NCBI GenBank assembly: GCA_032718565.1
Contig: JAVGVS010000627.1
Coordinates: 1-64,000 of the forward strand
Reading direction: 5' to 3'
Origin: Distichodus sexfasciatus
Taxonomy: Eukaryota; Chordata; Actinopteri; Characiformes; Distichodontidae
Length of the DNA: 64,000 bases
Shown here: positions 24,880 through 35,699 of the stretch, piece by piece
How the letters are laid out: each line of letters begins with the position of its first letter
Position numbering within the stretch: the stretch's first letter is position 1
The notes under the pieces: generated by a model
Seen by the model: the letters and a program-made list of their open reading frames with translations, nothing else
Databases searched by the model: none
What the model was told of the DNA's origin: nothing
Made by a program: the position numbers and the translations under genes

Positions 24880-25330
24880 TCATGACATTGAGACCTATGG
24901 AAGTCCTTGTGTCTGTGTTACCGTTTCGCTCTCCCTTTTAGCCAGGCTGCTGTAGTTAGTTAGTTTCGATCTGTCGGAGGTTAGGGTCACGACACTAACT
25001 CTTTCATCTTTTTTGTTTTTTTTCTGAGCTGATCCAGGTTTCTACGTAAAGTGCTTGGAGACGATGTCTGTTGTAAAGAGCGCTATACAAATAAAATTGA
25101 ATTCTATTGAATTTACACACTGGTCTATATTGCTGATGATTTATGGAGTGGTATTGGTGTTATATTGGGATGTCTTTGGACCAAGAGGTTGAGTGTTCAA
25201 ATCCTACCTCCAGCACTACCACCACTGGGTTTCTGAGCGAGACTCTTAACCCTAAGTTGCTCCAGGCAAACTGTCCCTGTAATTAGCAATTGGATGTCAC
25301 TCTGGATAAGATGAGAATATAATGTCAGAC
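24880..25330 (+). repeat. LINE-type 3' tail followed by a tRNA-like SINE
   Basis: About 25035-25115 ends 'gcgctatacaaataaaattgaattctattgaa', a common fish LINE 3' end with short tail repeats. 25140-25320 has a B-box-like 'gttcaaatcctacc' and the 'cactctggataaga' tail. Confidence 0.55.
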
Positions 25331-25995
25331 GTCTGCAGTTTTTATATTTTTATATATGTTGTTCATTTTTGCACCAGCAGAGTGAGCTGCTGTTCCATTA
25401 ACTCAGAGAGAGTGAAGACACGGAAGAACTATAATAAGAGATGTGTATGTACAGTGAGAAAGTAACACAATATGTATAAATGTTTTCAGTGAATTTAATG
25501 TTTTTGTCAACAAATTTCTTAACATATTCATAATTATGTTCATTTGACCTTGAGTATAATAGTGAATTACAGTTCAGGCAAAACAAAGAATATTATAGAA
25601 CATTTTTATTATTATAATGTCTTTATTTAAACTTGAGCTGATTTCAACTTGAAACAAATTTAAACTTAAACCCGTTACTGGATCTAAAAAAGAAAGGAGT
25701 AATTAGAAGTTTACAGGATACTTCAGAGAACTCAGAGTACATGAAAGTTGCAGCAATAAATGTAACATCAGTGGTATATTTTAAAATATCTACATGATGA
25801 TGGTGCTGTGTAATCTAGAAACACATGAACATTACTCACAAGAAAGCTTCATAAATGTATCAATATTATGGTTCATGCAGTTAAGATTCTCTTAAAGAGA
25901 GAGTTAAGATTCTGTTAAAGTAGTGAAAAGGCTTCAAAGTAGTACAGAAGGAGGATGTCTCTTACAATTGCAGAATGAGGAGATTTATTCAGTGC
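25331..25995. other. no further gene; 3' flank of the double-domain GIMAP
   Basis: AT-rich. The GIMAP 3' UTR probably runs into this region: AATAAA (minus strand) is at about 25984-25989, just after the proposed stop codon. Confidence 0.4.
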
Positions 25996-27396
25996 TTAAG
26001 ATCGCTTGAAAAAACTCAAAAATCCTGTAAAGAAAAAGAAACAATGACAACAACTTATATGTGTGTGTAATTTTTAATCATAAACTGTCATTTGTTGAAT
26101 GCTAAATTTACCTTTCTTTCCTTTAGAGTGTGCAACATGTTCTATTTTGAAGAAGTCAGCATTGTTTGAACGTTGTATCTCTATAATCTTCTGCAGCAGA
26201 TCATCTCCTTCAGTTTGATTGCTAGTGTCTCTGTTATTCACTGCATGAAATCTTCCCCCAAACTTTTCTACAAGGTGTTTGAGATCTGCATTCTCCTCTA
26301 CATATCTTTCAATGGATTTGCCCTCCAGATTGTCTTTTCCAGTAAAAAGGACAAGTGTGTATTTGGTGGCATTCTGTCCAAGATGTTCAGATATAGAACG
26401 CATTGTTGTCTTTTTTGCTGGAGTGAAGCGTTCTACACTCATCACTATGATAATGACATGAGGTCCAGGAACAGCCTCTGATGAACATATAAAAATATCA
26501 TCCTGTATTCTTGTTGGATCTTCAAACCCAGGAGACTCTATCAGCTTCAGATTGCATCCAGACTTGGTTCCTGTAGAAACTTGACATCCCCTGTTTTCAG
26601 ATGGTGCACTTTTTCCAATGAGAGTCTTGATGCTTGAAGTCTTTCCTGTTTTGCTCATTCCAAGAAGTAAAACTCTGAGGTCTTCAGATTTCTGTTCACT
26701 CTTACCTTTTAATCTCTTTTCTTGAAAATGCTGCGGTTGAGCAGAATGATATCTATCTTGACCACTTTCCATTTCATTCTGTGAACCCTGAGGTGACGGT
26801 GGACTTTCATTCTCTGCCATTTTCAGATCGTATAGGACGTTTTCTACATTCTCAACATCTCTACTACTTCTGTTATTCCAGTAATGATGTCTGTACTCAC
26901 AGCATGCTAACATCGTTTGAAACTCTTCTCCTCCTTCATGAAGAAACTGATCAAAGGGTTTGTCCTCAAGGTTATCACTGCGTGAAAACAGTACTGCGGT
27001 ATGCTGTAGATACGAGGAGCCAAGGACATTCTTAAGGTCGTAGATTTTTTTAATGTCGTGAGATTCCACAGGACCAACAGGTATGACCAGGAGGAAAGCA
27101 TATGGCCCATGGAGATTCTGCAGAGCCTCGCTTATTTCTTTTGCAACCTGGTCCTGAGAAAGTTCTGTGCAGTCCCAACCTGGAGTGTCCACCACAGTAA
27201 CCTGCCTGCCATTGACAATCTCAGTTGCTTTTTCACATTTTAGTGTGACTGACTTTCCAGATGCTTCAGAATGAAAATGTTTGTTGCCGAGGATTGTGTT
27301 ACCGGTGGAGCTTTTTCCAGAACCAGAAAGGCCAATTAAAACAATCTGCAGTGGGTCTTTATCATCAGAGCTTGATTTTGGAGCCTCTAAAGACAT
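25996..27396 (-). CDS. GIMAP (AIG1-type GTPase) with two G domains
   Basis: Predicted 437-residue protein from two coding exons, 26112-27396 and 25996-26024. GIMAPs are GTPases that form scaffolds on organelle membranes and support lymphocyte survival. Domain 1 (about residues 16-190) has P-loop GLSGSGKSSTGNTILG and VVDTPGWD. Domain 2 (about 240-415) has P-loop GMSKTGKTSS and IESPGFED, where E replaces the usual D. Two AIG1 domains in one chain recall GIMAP8. A Ser/Gln-rich linker joins them. The single exon would run on to a stop at 26074, but a donor (AAAG|GTAAAT) at 26111 and acceptor (TTTACAG) at 26025 give the better ending GFLSFFKRS. An acceptor at about 27417 puts a non-coding exon upstream. 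The neighbouring GIMAP is divergent. Confidence 0.88.
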
Positions 27397-27759
27397 TCTC
27401 CCGTGATGTCAACGTTCCTAGAAAATGCATTTGTATTTAAAAGTTATGAAAAGAGTATTTAGAGAGGATAAATGAAGTTTAACACACACACATACACACA
27501 CACACAGTCTCACCTTTCTGATGTCTCCTAAGCAGTAGTCAGACTGGACACTGTTCAACTCACTCAGGCTATTCATACTTCTTAAGTGTCAGAACACAAG
27601 ACATGCAGCACCCAATGATGATGAAGGAGGGAGGAGCCTACAAGTCTCATCCACATCACAAGTTACTATAAAACAAAGAAGCTCAAGTTCATTTTTACAA
27701 CTCTTGCTAAAAGCGTTCCTGCTGAAAGTACTGCCGCTAACATCATCACTGTGACAGCC
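27397..27759. promoter_or_regulatory. shared promoter region between divergent GIMAP genes
   Basis: The two start codons are 363 bases apart and the genes are transcribed away from each other. TATAAAA at 27667-27673 is well placed for the plus-strand gene. The minus-strand gene seems to have a non-coding first exon at about 27512 and above, so the two core promoters lie within about 150 bases. Confidence 0.55.
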
Positions 27760-28614
27760 ATGGCGAGTGGTGAGTGTTTTTCATACATTAAGCTACTCTG
27801 AGAACAGAACAGAAATTATGTCTTGAAAATTAGCGTTTATTTAAATAAATGCATTATTACATTATTTGACTTTTAAGCAGGAGTTAATTAGACCATGGAT
27901 TAATGAACTGTAAACTTAATCATTTTGTTTGCTTGTACAGAACCGTTGCGTCTGGTCCTCATAGGCAAAACTGGAGTTGGCAAAAGTGCTACAGGAAACA
28001 CCATCCTGGGTGAAAGATTGTTTAAGTCTGAGTCCAGAGCCACCTCTGTTACAAGTACTTGTAACTCCCAGAAAAGAATTGTTAATGGGCAGAGCATTAC
28101 TGTAATTGACACACCTGGTCTATATGACACAAACATGTCTGAAGATTACATTGTAAATGAGACTGTGAAAGGTGTCAGGATGGTATCTCCTGGTCCTCAT
28201 GCCTTCCTTCTAGTGCTTGATGTGAGACGTTTCACTGAAGAGGAAAAAAACACAGTTAAGAACCTTCAAAGCATCTTTGGTTCTGATGTGCACAAGAACA
28301 TGATTGTGGTGTTCAGTCGTGGAGATGATCTTGAGCATGACAACAAATCAATCACAGATTTCATTCAAGAGGCTGGATCTGACCTGAAAACACTGATATC
28401 TGCCTGTGGAAACAGGTATCTTGCATTTAACAACAGGAACCAAGAAGACCGCAGTCAGGTGCAGAAATTACTGAAGATAATCAATCAGATGCTGAATGCA
28501 AACAACCATTCATACTACAGCTATGAACTCTTTGAAAAGAACAAAACAATTGCTGAACTGGAGGCTAAATTGAGGAAAGAAATGGCAAAGAACAAAACAT
28601 GTTGCATATTATAA
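27760..28614 (+). CDS. short GIMAP (AIG1-type GTPase), CaaX-like C-terminus
   Basis: Exon 1 (27760-27769, ATGGCGAGTG, donor GTGAGT) joins exon 2 (27941-28614, after TTGTACAG) in frame. The protein is 227 residues, MASEPLRLVLIG at the start. It has P-loop GKTGVGKSATGNTILG, switch VIDTPGLYDT, the AIG1-specific stretch after it, and a G4-like SRGDDLE. One complete AIG1 domain fills residues 5-205; a short charged helix follows. The last four residues are CCIL, which fits a CaaX box with Leu as X (geranylgeranylation). GIMAPs otherwise reach membranes by hydrophobic tails or acyl groups, so this lipid anchor is an inference. The longer in-frame start at 27925 lies in the intron and is less likely, since the first exon is in a good context. 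TATA box at 27667. Confidence 0.9.
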
Positions 28615-29100
28615 TGCACAACAATAAAATGATGACCACCAATAAATGCTAAACAGCACAGACACAACAAATGATATTTAATATCAAACAGCACTAGTTC
28701 TGTATGCAGTGGGTTGTCAGGTGAATGCCTCCTGTTTTTAACTCTTCCATACTGCTCATAGATAAAGGGAACCTTAACTCTACGTACAAAATGATCTACT
28801 TAGAATGTTGTTTTAAGAGTCAGAGCCTGATCTTCCTTCTGGATAGGTGAACTGAAGATTATTATTTTGTAATAGACTTTATGTTTATGTGTGCTTCATG
28901 TGAGAACAACACCGCCATGTGGAAAATAATGACAAATAAAAAGAGGAGATGGCTGACAAATCAAATGTTGCATTAATGATTAAGACATATTTTATGTACA
29001 CACAATGATTAATCACTTATGTGTGAAAATGAGCAGGACTGCACAAAATACTAAAATGTCTATTTGAAATGTATACAAGATCATACAAGATCACAGGACC
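28615..29100. other. 3' flank of the short GIMAP; no gene seen
   Basis: AATAAA sites near 28623 and 28641 are candidate poly(A) signals for the GIMAP. Nothing else is supported. Confidence 0.45.
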
Positions 29101-30159
29101 AGCACTAACTTGGCACATTTTGACATAATATCAAACAAGCTGGAAAAGCTGTAGCTTTAGCTTTTAAGGCTGTTTGGACACTTAGTTTCTTTGCTAAGGT
29201 CGTCAGCTTATTACTTGCAGTCCATGTCAACATGCCGACATATCGAGAAAATAATGATTGTAAAATTGCTTTATGACATTGACATCACCCCTCTGCAGAG
29301 ACTGACACTGCCAAGGTTTTACTCCTAAGTTGCACGTCCAAGGTGTAACAAACTCCCTCCTTACCCCAGAATAAAAAGAGAAGCTGTTATCAGGTAAAAA
29401 AGGGAAGGGACCACAAACATAAAAGATTCTTTCATCAAGTGTATTTCACCCCAACTCTGTACACACACTCACTCACTCATTCACACAGTTCAAGAGTCTC
29501 TTAGTCTTTTCCTTTGGTAAGGTCCAGGATCACCGGGCTCGGGGCCGTCCTGCCCTAGCACCCATAGCACTCCGTAAAGTTGGAAAAAGCTGCAAATAAT
29601 CTGCTTTCGTCTCTGGCAGGAGGCAGCGTCTTTTATAGAAGATTCCAATTATCATATTTGACGTTACTGGATCCAAGCTGTGTTCAAATAAGCAAACATG
29701 GGCATAAGGGCTACCTGTCGCACTATTGTCAACATTTAGAAATTAGAAAAATATAATTCCTATATCATGATAACTAAAAAGTGAAAGCTTTGCCAGATGG
29801 GAGATGCACAGAGACAAAATTCAAACAAATGAAAATGAGAGGTTTTAATGCATAATTGATACGAAACATTCATGCAATTCATGTTTTACAGTAAGACAAG
29901 AAAACATGGTGTAATCACATTTTATATCTGTAGTAAGTCTTAAAGTATGTTTGAATGTTAGTACTTTTCATTTGTCCCACTGTGTCTATGAATTCATTAA
30001 ATACACAAGATTAAAAGTGTATTCAGTTACGTTATTTTAACCACGAACCTACAGAAAAAGATGACGGTAGAGACCTCGAAACATGACTTGAGACCAGTTT
30101 TGAAGGTCTCGGTCTTGTTTCAGAATCGGCCATATTGCAAACGCCCTGACAGCTCCCCG

Positions 30160-30650
30160 AATTTTTATGCGCTTTAGTCAACCACACAGTCCACACTCAC
30201 TAGGGCACTGGGTCAGGCAGGGGGATGGGGGACTCCACTGTCTGCCGCACTACAGACATACACACACAACACTTTCACGCACGCACATTTCACATGGTGG
30301 CCCCCACATCTCTTTGTCTGTGGCAATGTGTGGGCGGTATGGGGGCCCGCCGTGTGGTTAAGGAAAAAGATCATGGGGTGTTGTGGGTGGCCCTGGCTGG
30401 GGTGGGCGGCCTCCGCTCTTGGGTAGCAGACCTGGTCAGAGGCTTGGTCTTGCCACGCGGTGGTTCAGGGATTTTGGGAAGCTCTGGGCCCTTCCGGGTG
30501 AGATGGGGAGTTGAGTTTGGGCTGGAAGGGGGGCTGCCACCCTCTGGTTGGCTGGGATCTTCTCCCAGGTGGGTGGTGGACTTTAGCTTTCGGGGGCCTT
30601 CCTCTGGTTGTTCTGCGGTGTCACAGGGGTTGGGGAGTTGGCGGGTCAAA
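30160..30650. other. GC-rich island, probably repeat-derived
   Basis: The GC content is far above its surroundings. Open frames on both strands (209 and 100 residues) have Gly/Pro/Trp-rich low-complexity composition and no recognisable domain. It is followed at once by a LINE 3' tail, so it is probably the upstream part of that or another retroposon. Confidence 0.4.
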
Positions 30651-30860
30651 GTCAAAGTAAACTTTATTGTCATCTATCTGCTATATACTGTACAGATATG
30701 CAGAGAGACGACGTGGCTCCAGTTTTTACAGTGCAACAAGAAACAGGGAACAAAGAACAAACAGGGCACATGGAATATACAATATATAAATAGAATACAA
30801 AATATAAACTTTAAACCAGAAGTAGAAAGAGAGACAATTAGGATGCAGTATTGACCTACA
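30650..30860 (-). mobile_element. LINE 3' end fragment
   Basis: Begins 'tcaaagtcaaagtaaacttt' and includes 'gacgacgtggctccag'. It is the same tail as at 17350, in the same orientation, with only the last ~200 bases kept. Confidence 0.6.
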
Positions 30861-31609
30861 ACCATGGTCTTGGAATTGACTTTTGCACTGAATGTGCATG
30901 AGGTTAGTAACAGTTTCAGTATGAAAAATTTCTATAAGCAGTCTATTAATAAAACAGTAAAAAAAAATAATAAAACAGTATATAAATTAATATTAATTAT
31001 TATTAATAAAAGGTAGTAATAAAACAGGTCTGACACAACTAGACACACCCAGGATTGATTTTTATCCTGTCCTGTTCATTTTTAACGGCGCTATATAAAA
31101 GCATTATTTAAAGTATAAAGATATAAAACAGCAAACTGGAGCAAGAAATTCAGATAGTGATAATGTTACGGTCATACCTGAAGTGTTTTATGGTTCAACT
31201 TTGCTTTGCTTTTATTACTCTGTTCCAGATAAGGAAATGCGACAGGGACTGATTCTGTAGAACTCGTCTGGGTAAATGCTTGTTCTCATGAATGCACTCC
31301 TCTTGACCTTGTGACTTAATCTTCAAGATAGCAGAAATGATTCTATAACGTTTTTATTCACATCCAGTCATGGGAAAGGAAAGTACACTCACTTTTGATT
31401 CTACGATTTTACATATCAGGACAGCTGGTCCTCTCCAGGTTCTAGAATGATTTAAATTTAACCTCGAGTGTTTAAAAGCGCACAACAGATACCTACCACT
31501 GTCTCATTATTTATTAAACAAAAACAAACTCAAAATGGAGAAGTTGTGTGTGAAAAACTAAATACACCCAATAGCTTATATTCAACAGCAGTCACTTGAA
31601 GTAGTCATT

Positions 31610-32010
31610 TTCTGAATGACTTTATCACTCTCTCCCATCGGGGCGGAGGAATTTTGCCTCACTCTTCTTTACAACGTTGCCTTAGTTCAGGTTTGCAGGC
31701 CTTCATTTTTGCACAGCTGTCCCCAGCATTTCAACTGGGTTGATGTCTGGACTTTGAGCCACTGCAACACCTTGATTCTTTTCTTTTTCAGCCATTCTGT
31801 TGTAGATTTGCTGGTGCTTGGTGTCATTCTCCTGTTACCGGGTCCAGTTTCAGTCAAGCTTTTGCTGTCGAACAAACGGCCTCACATTTGACTCTAGAAT
31901 ACTTTGGTATACAGACGGGTTTATGGTCGACTCAATGACTGCAGGGTGCCCAGGGCCTGTGGCTGCAAAACAAACCCAAATCATCACCCCTCCATCACTG
32001 TGGTCAGGCC
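31610..32010 (-). mobile_element. Tc1-like transposase relic
   Basis: Minus-strand reading gives broken Tc1 transposase pieces: 'STTEWLKKKRIKVLQW', and after a shift a DDE-region 'SPDINPVEML'-like stretch. Frames change and stops occur, so it is dead. Confidence 0.65.
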
Positions 32011-32447
32011 CAGATGATTTTTATTATGTGCAAAACCCTGAAAGATGGTACATTTTCAAAATGTCCCCTTGCTGTTTAATATTTCATGATCACTGCCAAG
32101 TGCCATTATAATTATTCAATTCATTTTTTTATTACATATTAACGGCCCATTATAATGACATATTCAGTGTTTTTTAGCCACCTTTAATGTTATGACTCTT
32201 CAGTGTATATCAAAAATGTAATCTAAAGTATATAATTTTATAATGGCTAATAACAATAAGTTTAAGTATGGGTCTGACTATACAAAATGTACAGTACAAA
32301 ATGTATAGACGTTTGCAGTACAGCAATAGTTTAACTATGCACACATTATACTCACTTGCTCCTTGTTAGGTTTCTTCCCGATTATCCAAATGCACAGCAT
32401 TGGTTCCGTGTTGGTTAAACAGGTGACTGCTGAAAGCGGGAGACCTA

Positions 32448-32590
32448 GTGATGTGCAGATGAGGCTTCATGAAATATGTGCTGTGAGTTTTGACTCCACT
32501 AAATGGCACCCTTGACTTTGCGAAAAGGTGTTGCATTTTGACAAATTGTGTCATTTTCTTCAAGTCAAGAGCGCCATCACTAGCCATAAT
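32448..32590. mobile_element. hAT fold-back MITE copy
   Basis: Starts 'tagtgatgtgcagatgaggc' and shares the central 'gttgcattttgacaaattgtg'. It is the same family as 55903-56082, with its right end worn. Confidence 0.6.
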
Positions 32591-33463
32591 GTTATGGCTG
32601 ATTACTGTCTATGAGGCAGGAAAAGTAACTCCGTTGGAGAACTCTACAAAGTTTGGACAAAATGACAAAAACTGTTTCTGCAACCACTGTAGAAAGTGTT
32701 CAACATTTATTATGTGAGCCTACATCTTCAACATTTTAATAAACTTTTATTTTTCCTGCCAAAAAGCAACTGTTTTACGGGTCCTACGCTGTTTACACTG
32801 TTGTGCTGACATTTCACAATGCCATGGGTGTCGTAGTTTGGTGAAAAGTGGGACTGAAAAGCAGGACCCCAAGTGGGCGGGAGGCGGAAGTCTGCAATTT
32901 GATTTAATTATGTGGGATCCATGGAGACTGCTTGTGTATAGGACCCAGAATTTGGTGCTGTTCATATTTGTATTATACATTTAAATATACAGCATATATG
33001 TATCAAGTCAATTATGTCTGTTTATAACTCTACCATGCTTATTTCAAAATTCCAAACATTTTTGGAGTAAATTATCTTATCTAATGCCGTATTATCTTAT
33101 GGAGTAAATGATCTTAGTCTAACCTTTAAGTTGCAAACTACACATATATTATTTTATGGTTGTGAAGAATATGGTCCACAAGTCCACGGTGTCCTCATGT
33201 GCTGAGCTCTGTTTACTGCAATCAGCAAACTGAACCAGGTGTATAGGTGTTGGAATATAACACGTTGAACAGCTGCTATAAACACAGAAATGCAGTGATA
33301 TATAAAACTATGGACTGCTTTCTTATTTTTCACAGACCTGCAACTGTAATAGCTCCTGAAAGAATATGAAACTGTACACTCACATCCACATATTGCAAAG
33401 TCAAAAGTAATGTGAAAAAAGTGATGTGGTCTCTTATTTTTTCCGCAGATGTGTGAGTATATA
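32591..33463. other. no gene recognised
   Basis: AT-rich spacer with only short chance open frames. Confidence 0.4.
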
Positions 33464-34060
33464 CACTGCCCTCCAAAATGTTGGAAACATCCCTAGCAAA
33501 GTGCGGTTTTGGACGATATCAGCATAAATCCTCATCATTTTTTGGTGCAAATACATTAAAGTAACTTGACATTATCTTTGGATACCAGCAATAATAATTT
33601 TCATTTTGATTACATAATAATGGCAATATATACATGTCAGAGTCAGATGTGCCCCTTTGCCAGCTGTGATGTCTGGTTACTGGTTTAAACTTGGCCCAGG
33701 TTTTTAAAACCTGTATCACACCCACTGTGAAGCATGGAGGTGGCAGTGTGATGGTCTGGGGCTGTTTTGGAGCAGGAAAAGTTGGTGACCTGTATCATGT
33801 CCAAGGAATATTGAACCAGCATGGATACCACAGCATTTTGCAACGACATGCTGTTCCTTCTGGTCAGCGCCTTATTGGTCACAGCTTCACCTTCCAACAA
33901 GACAATGACCCCAAGCACACTTCCAAGCTGTGCAAATCCTATTTGGAGAGGAAACAGTCAGCTGGCATCATGTTTTTCATGTAATGGCCTCCGCAGTCAC
34001 CCAACCTCAACCCAACTGAGCTACTATGGGAGGGATCAATGTTTGAATAAACTGACAGCT
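33464..34060 (+). mobile_element. Tc1-like transposon remnant with transposase fragment
   Basis: The left TIR-like 'cactgccctccaaaatgttg' follows a TA. 33691-33984 is an open part of a Tc1 transposase: PTVKHGGGSVMVWGCFGAG and FTFQQDNDPKHTSK, the middle of the DDE domain. A frameshift then leads to 'SPNLNPTE'-like sequence at about 34000. Both protein termini are missing. Confidence 0.85.
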
Positions 34061-34207
34061 CAGACGCCCAGATTATGCATTAAGCTGTAATAGCTGCTAA
34101 TGGTGGATATTTTGATTAATCCAAAATTTAAGTATTTTCTATGTATAAACAGTTTATGTAACAAAATATGTTTTGGTAGTTTGTGTTTTCCCTTATCAGT
34201 GCAACAT

Positions 34208-35185
34208 TGTCATGGTGTGGTTGCAGGAAGGGGATGAGGACACTGTTGCAGGCATACAAAAACGTTTATTGAGGGGAACAGAAACCAGAGACAAACAAGC
34301 AGGGCAAAAACAGGAAAAACAGGGAAAAAACTACTGAGGTCCAAAACACAGGTGGAGCTCGTGCCCCCAGTGAGCGTGGCTGTGGCCAAAACGAAAGAGC
34401 CTCCGTGGGGTAACCAGGAGAACCTCCTCAAAGACCCACGAGGCGAAACAGAAGCGATCGCGGTGCTGCGCCGGAACGGAGCGGGGAAGAGGACCTCACT
34501 GGGGAACACGAGCCTGGGGAGAAAACAAGAAAGAGGAGTGAGAACAAAGAAGCAAAAAGGGGCAATTCAAAAAGGGGACAAAAACCAAACCGGAACAAAA
34601 GGGTTCAATGTTCAAACAGGGGAGCAGGGCAGGAAGGGTCCAAAATCCAAAATGGAGGGAAGATCAGGAAGGGTCTAGGGTCCAAAGGAGGGAGCAGGGG
34701 CAGGGAATCCAAAAACCACAAACACGACAGGAACAACCACACGTGTCATGAGGGAGACAGACTCAGAGACACTTGGGTTAAACAGGCTCAAATAAGGCCA
34801 CAGAACTCAATAAACGAGTGCTCTCACCAATCCCAAACTCAAGGCAGAACGAGACACAGCTGAACTCAATAATAAGCGATGGGGGTGCTCTACACAGATC
34901 CTAACCTACTAGGTAGGGAACACACAGTGCAAACATACCAGGAAGTAGGGTGCGCTCTAAACAGAAAGTGAACTAATTAGAATGGCACGAAGTGCAGACA
35001 CAGAACCCAACTGTGAGGAGCAAGCTAACACAGAAAGCTAAGGCTAACCCGAGGAGACATGAGGAGCACACGCACTCACACACACCACAGACACACCACC
35101 CAAAGTGAACCCAGAAGACCAGAAACAATAAAACAGATACTTCTCTGGGTTCACGGTGGCACGGTCCCGTCCAAGTTGGCAAGGC
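34208..35185 (-). mobile_element. truncated LTR, family B
   Basis: Starts TGTCATGG like the copy at 216 and runs to 'cacggtcccgtccaagttggc', then breaks off before the expected CCGTGACA. No matching target repeat is seen. A Tc1-type fragment follows directly. Confidence 0.7.
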
Positions 35186-35239
35186 TGTCCAAAACCCCAC
35201 TTGTGTAGAAAGATAGAAGAGCAGGCATTGCAGTAGGTT

Positions 35240-35695
35240 ACTAAACAAAGAATGCTTTCAGAAATATAATAATGATTGTTTATTTTATCAATTTACAAAA
35301 TGCAGTGAGCTAACAAAATCTTGATCAATCAATATTTGTTTTTAAGCCTTCAAACCAGCATCAATTTATACACTGCACAAAGTCAGGATTTTAGATTATA
35401 GTCAGTGTATGATCAACCAATTATACCAAACAGGTGCTAATGATCACAACAACACAATATAGGTTGAAACACCAAGATGTTTGGAACAACCTACCAGCCG
35501 AGTTCCTTCAGAACCTGTGTGCAAGTGTACCTAGAAGAACTGATGCTGTTTTGAAGGCAAAGGCTGGCTGTCAAATATTGACGACGATTTCTTTGTTCAT
35601 CGCATTTGTTGATTGATGAAAATAAATAATTAATACTTCCATTTTTGAAAGCATTCTTGTTTACAGCATTTTTTCACACCTGCTCAGCACAGTAT
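35240..35695 (+). mobile_element. Tc1-like element fragment
   Basis: Terminal-type sequence 'caaagaatgctttcagaaat' on the left and 'gcattcttgtttacagcatt' with 'cacacctgctcagcacagta' on the right match the Tc1 element at 49515-50940. 35470-35570 encodes a piece resembling a Tc1 C-terminus (WNNLPAEFLQNLC). Confidence 0.6.
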
Positions 35696-35699
35696 CAGA

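Larger units (their letters stand above)
29105..31345. repeat. segmental duplication, copy 2 (blocks A-B-C-D)
   Basis: See 20340-23020: the same four blocks in the same order and orientation. A GC-rich insert (30160-30650) and a LINE tail (30650-30860) separate blocks C and D. Confidence 0.6.

Noticed and set aside
26074..26111. Read-through end of the large GIMAP exon
   Set aside because: A good splice donor lies at 26111 and the downstream exon gives a C-terminus (GFLSFFKRS) more like a normal GIMAP ending. The read-through form may exist as intron retention.
30225..30854. 209-residue plus-strand frame
   Set aside because: It runs from a GC-rich low-complexity island into a LINE 3' tail, which shows it is not a single coding unit.
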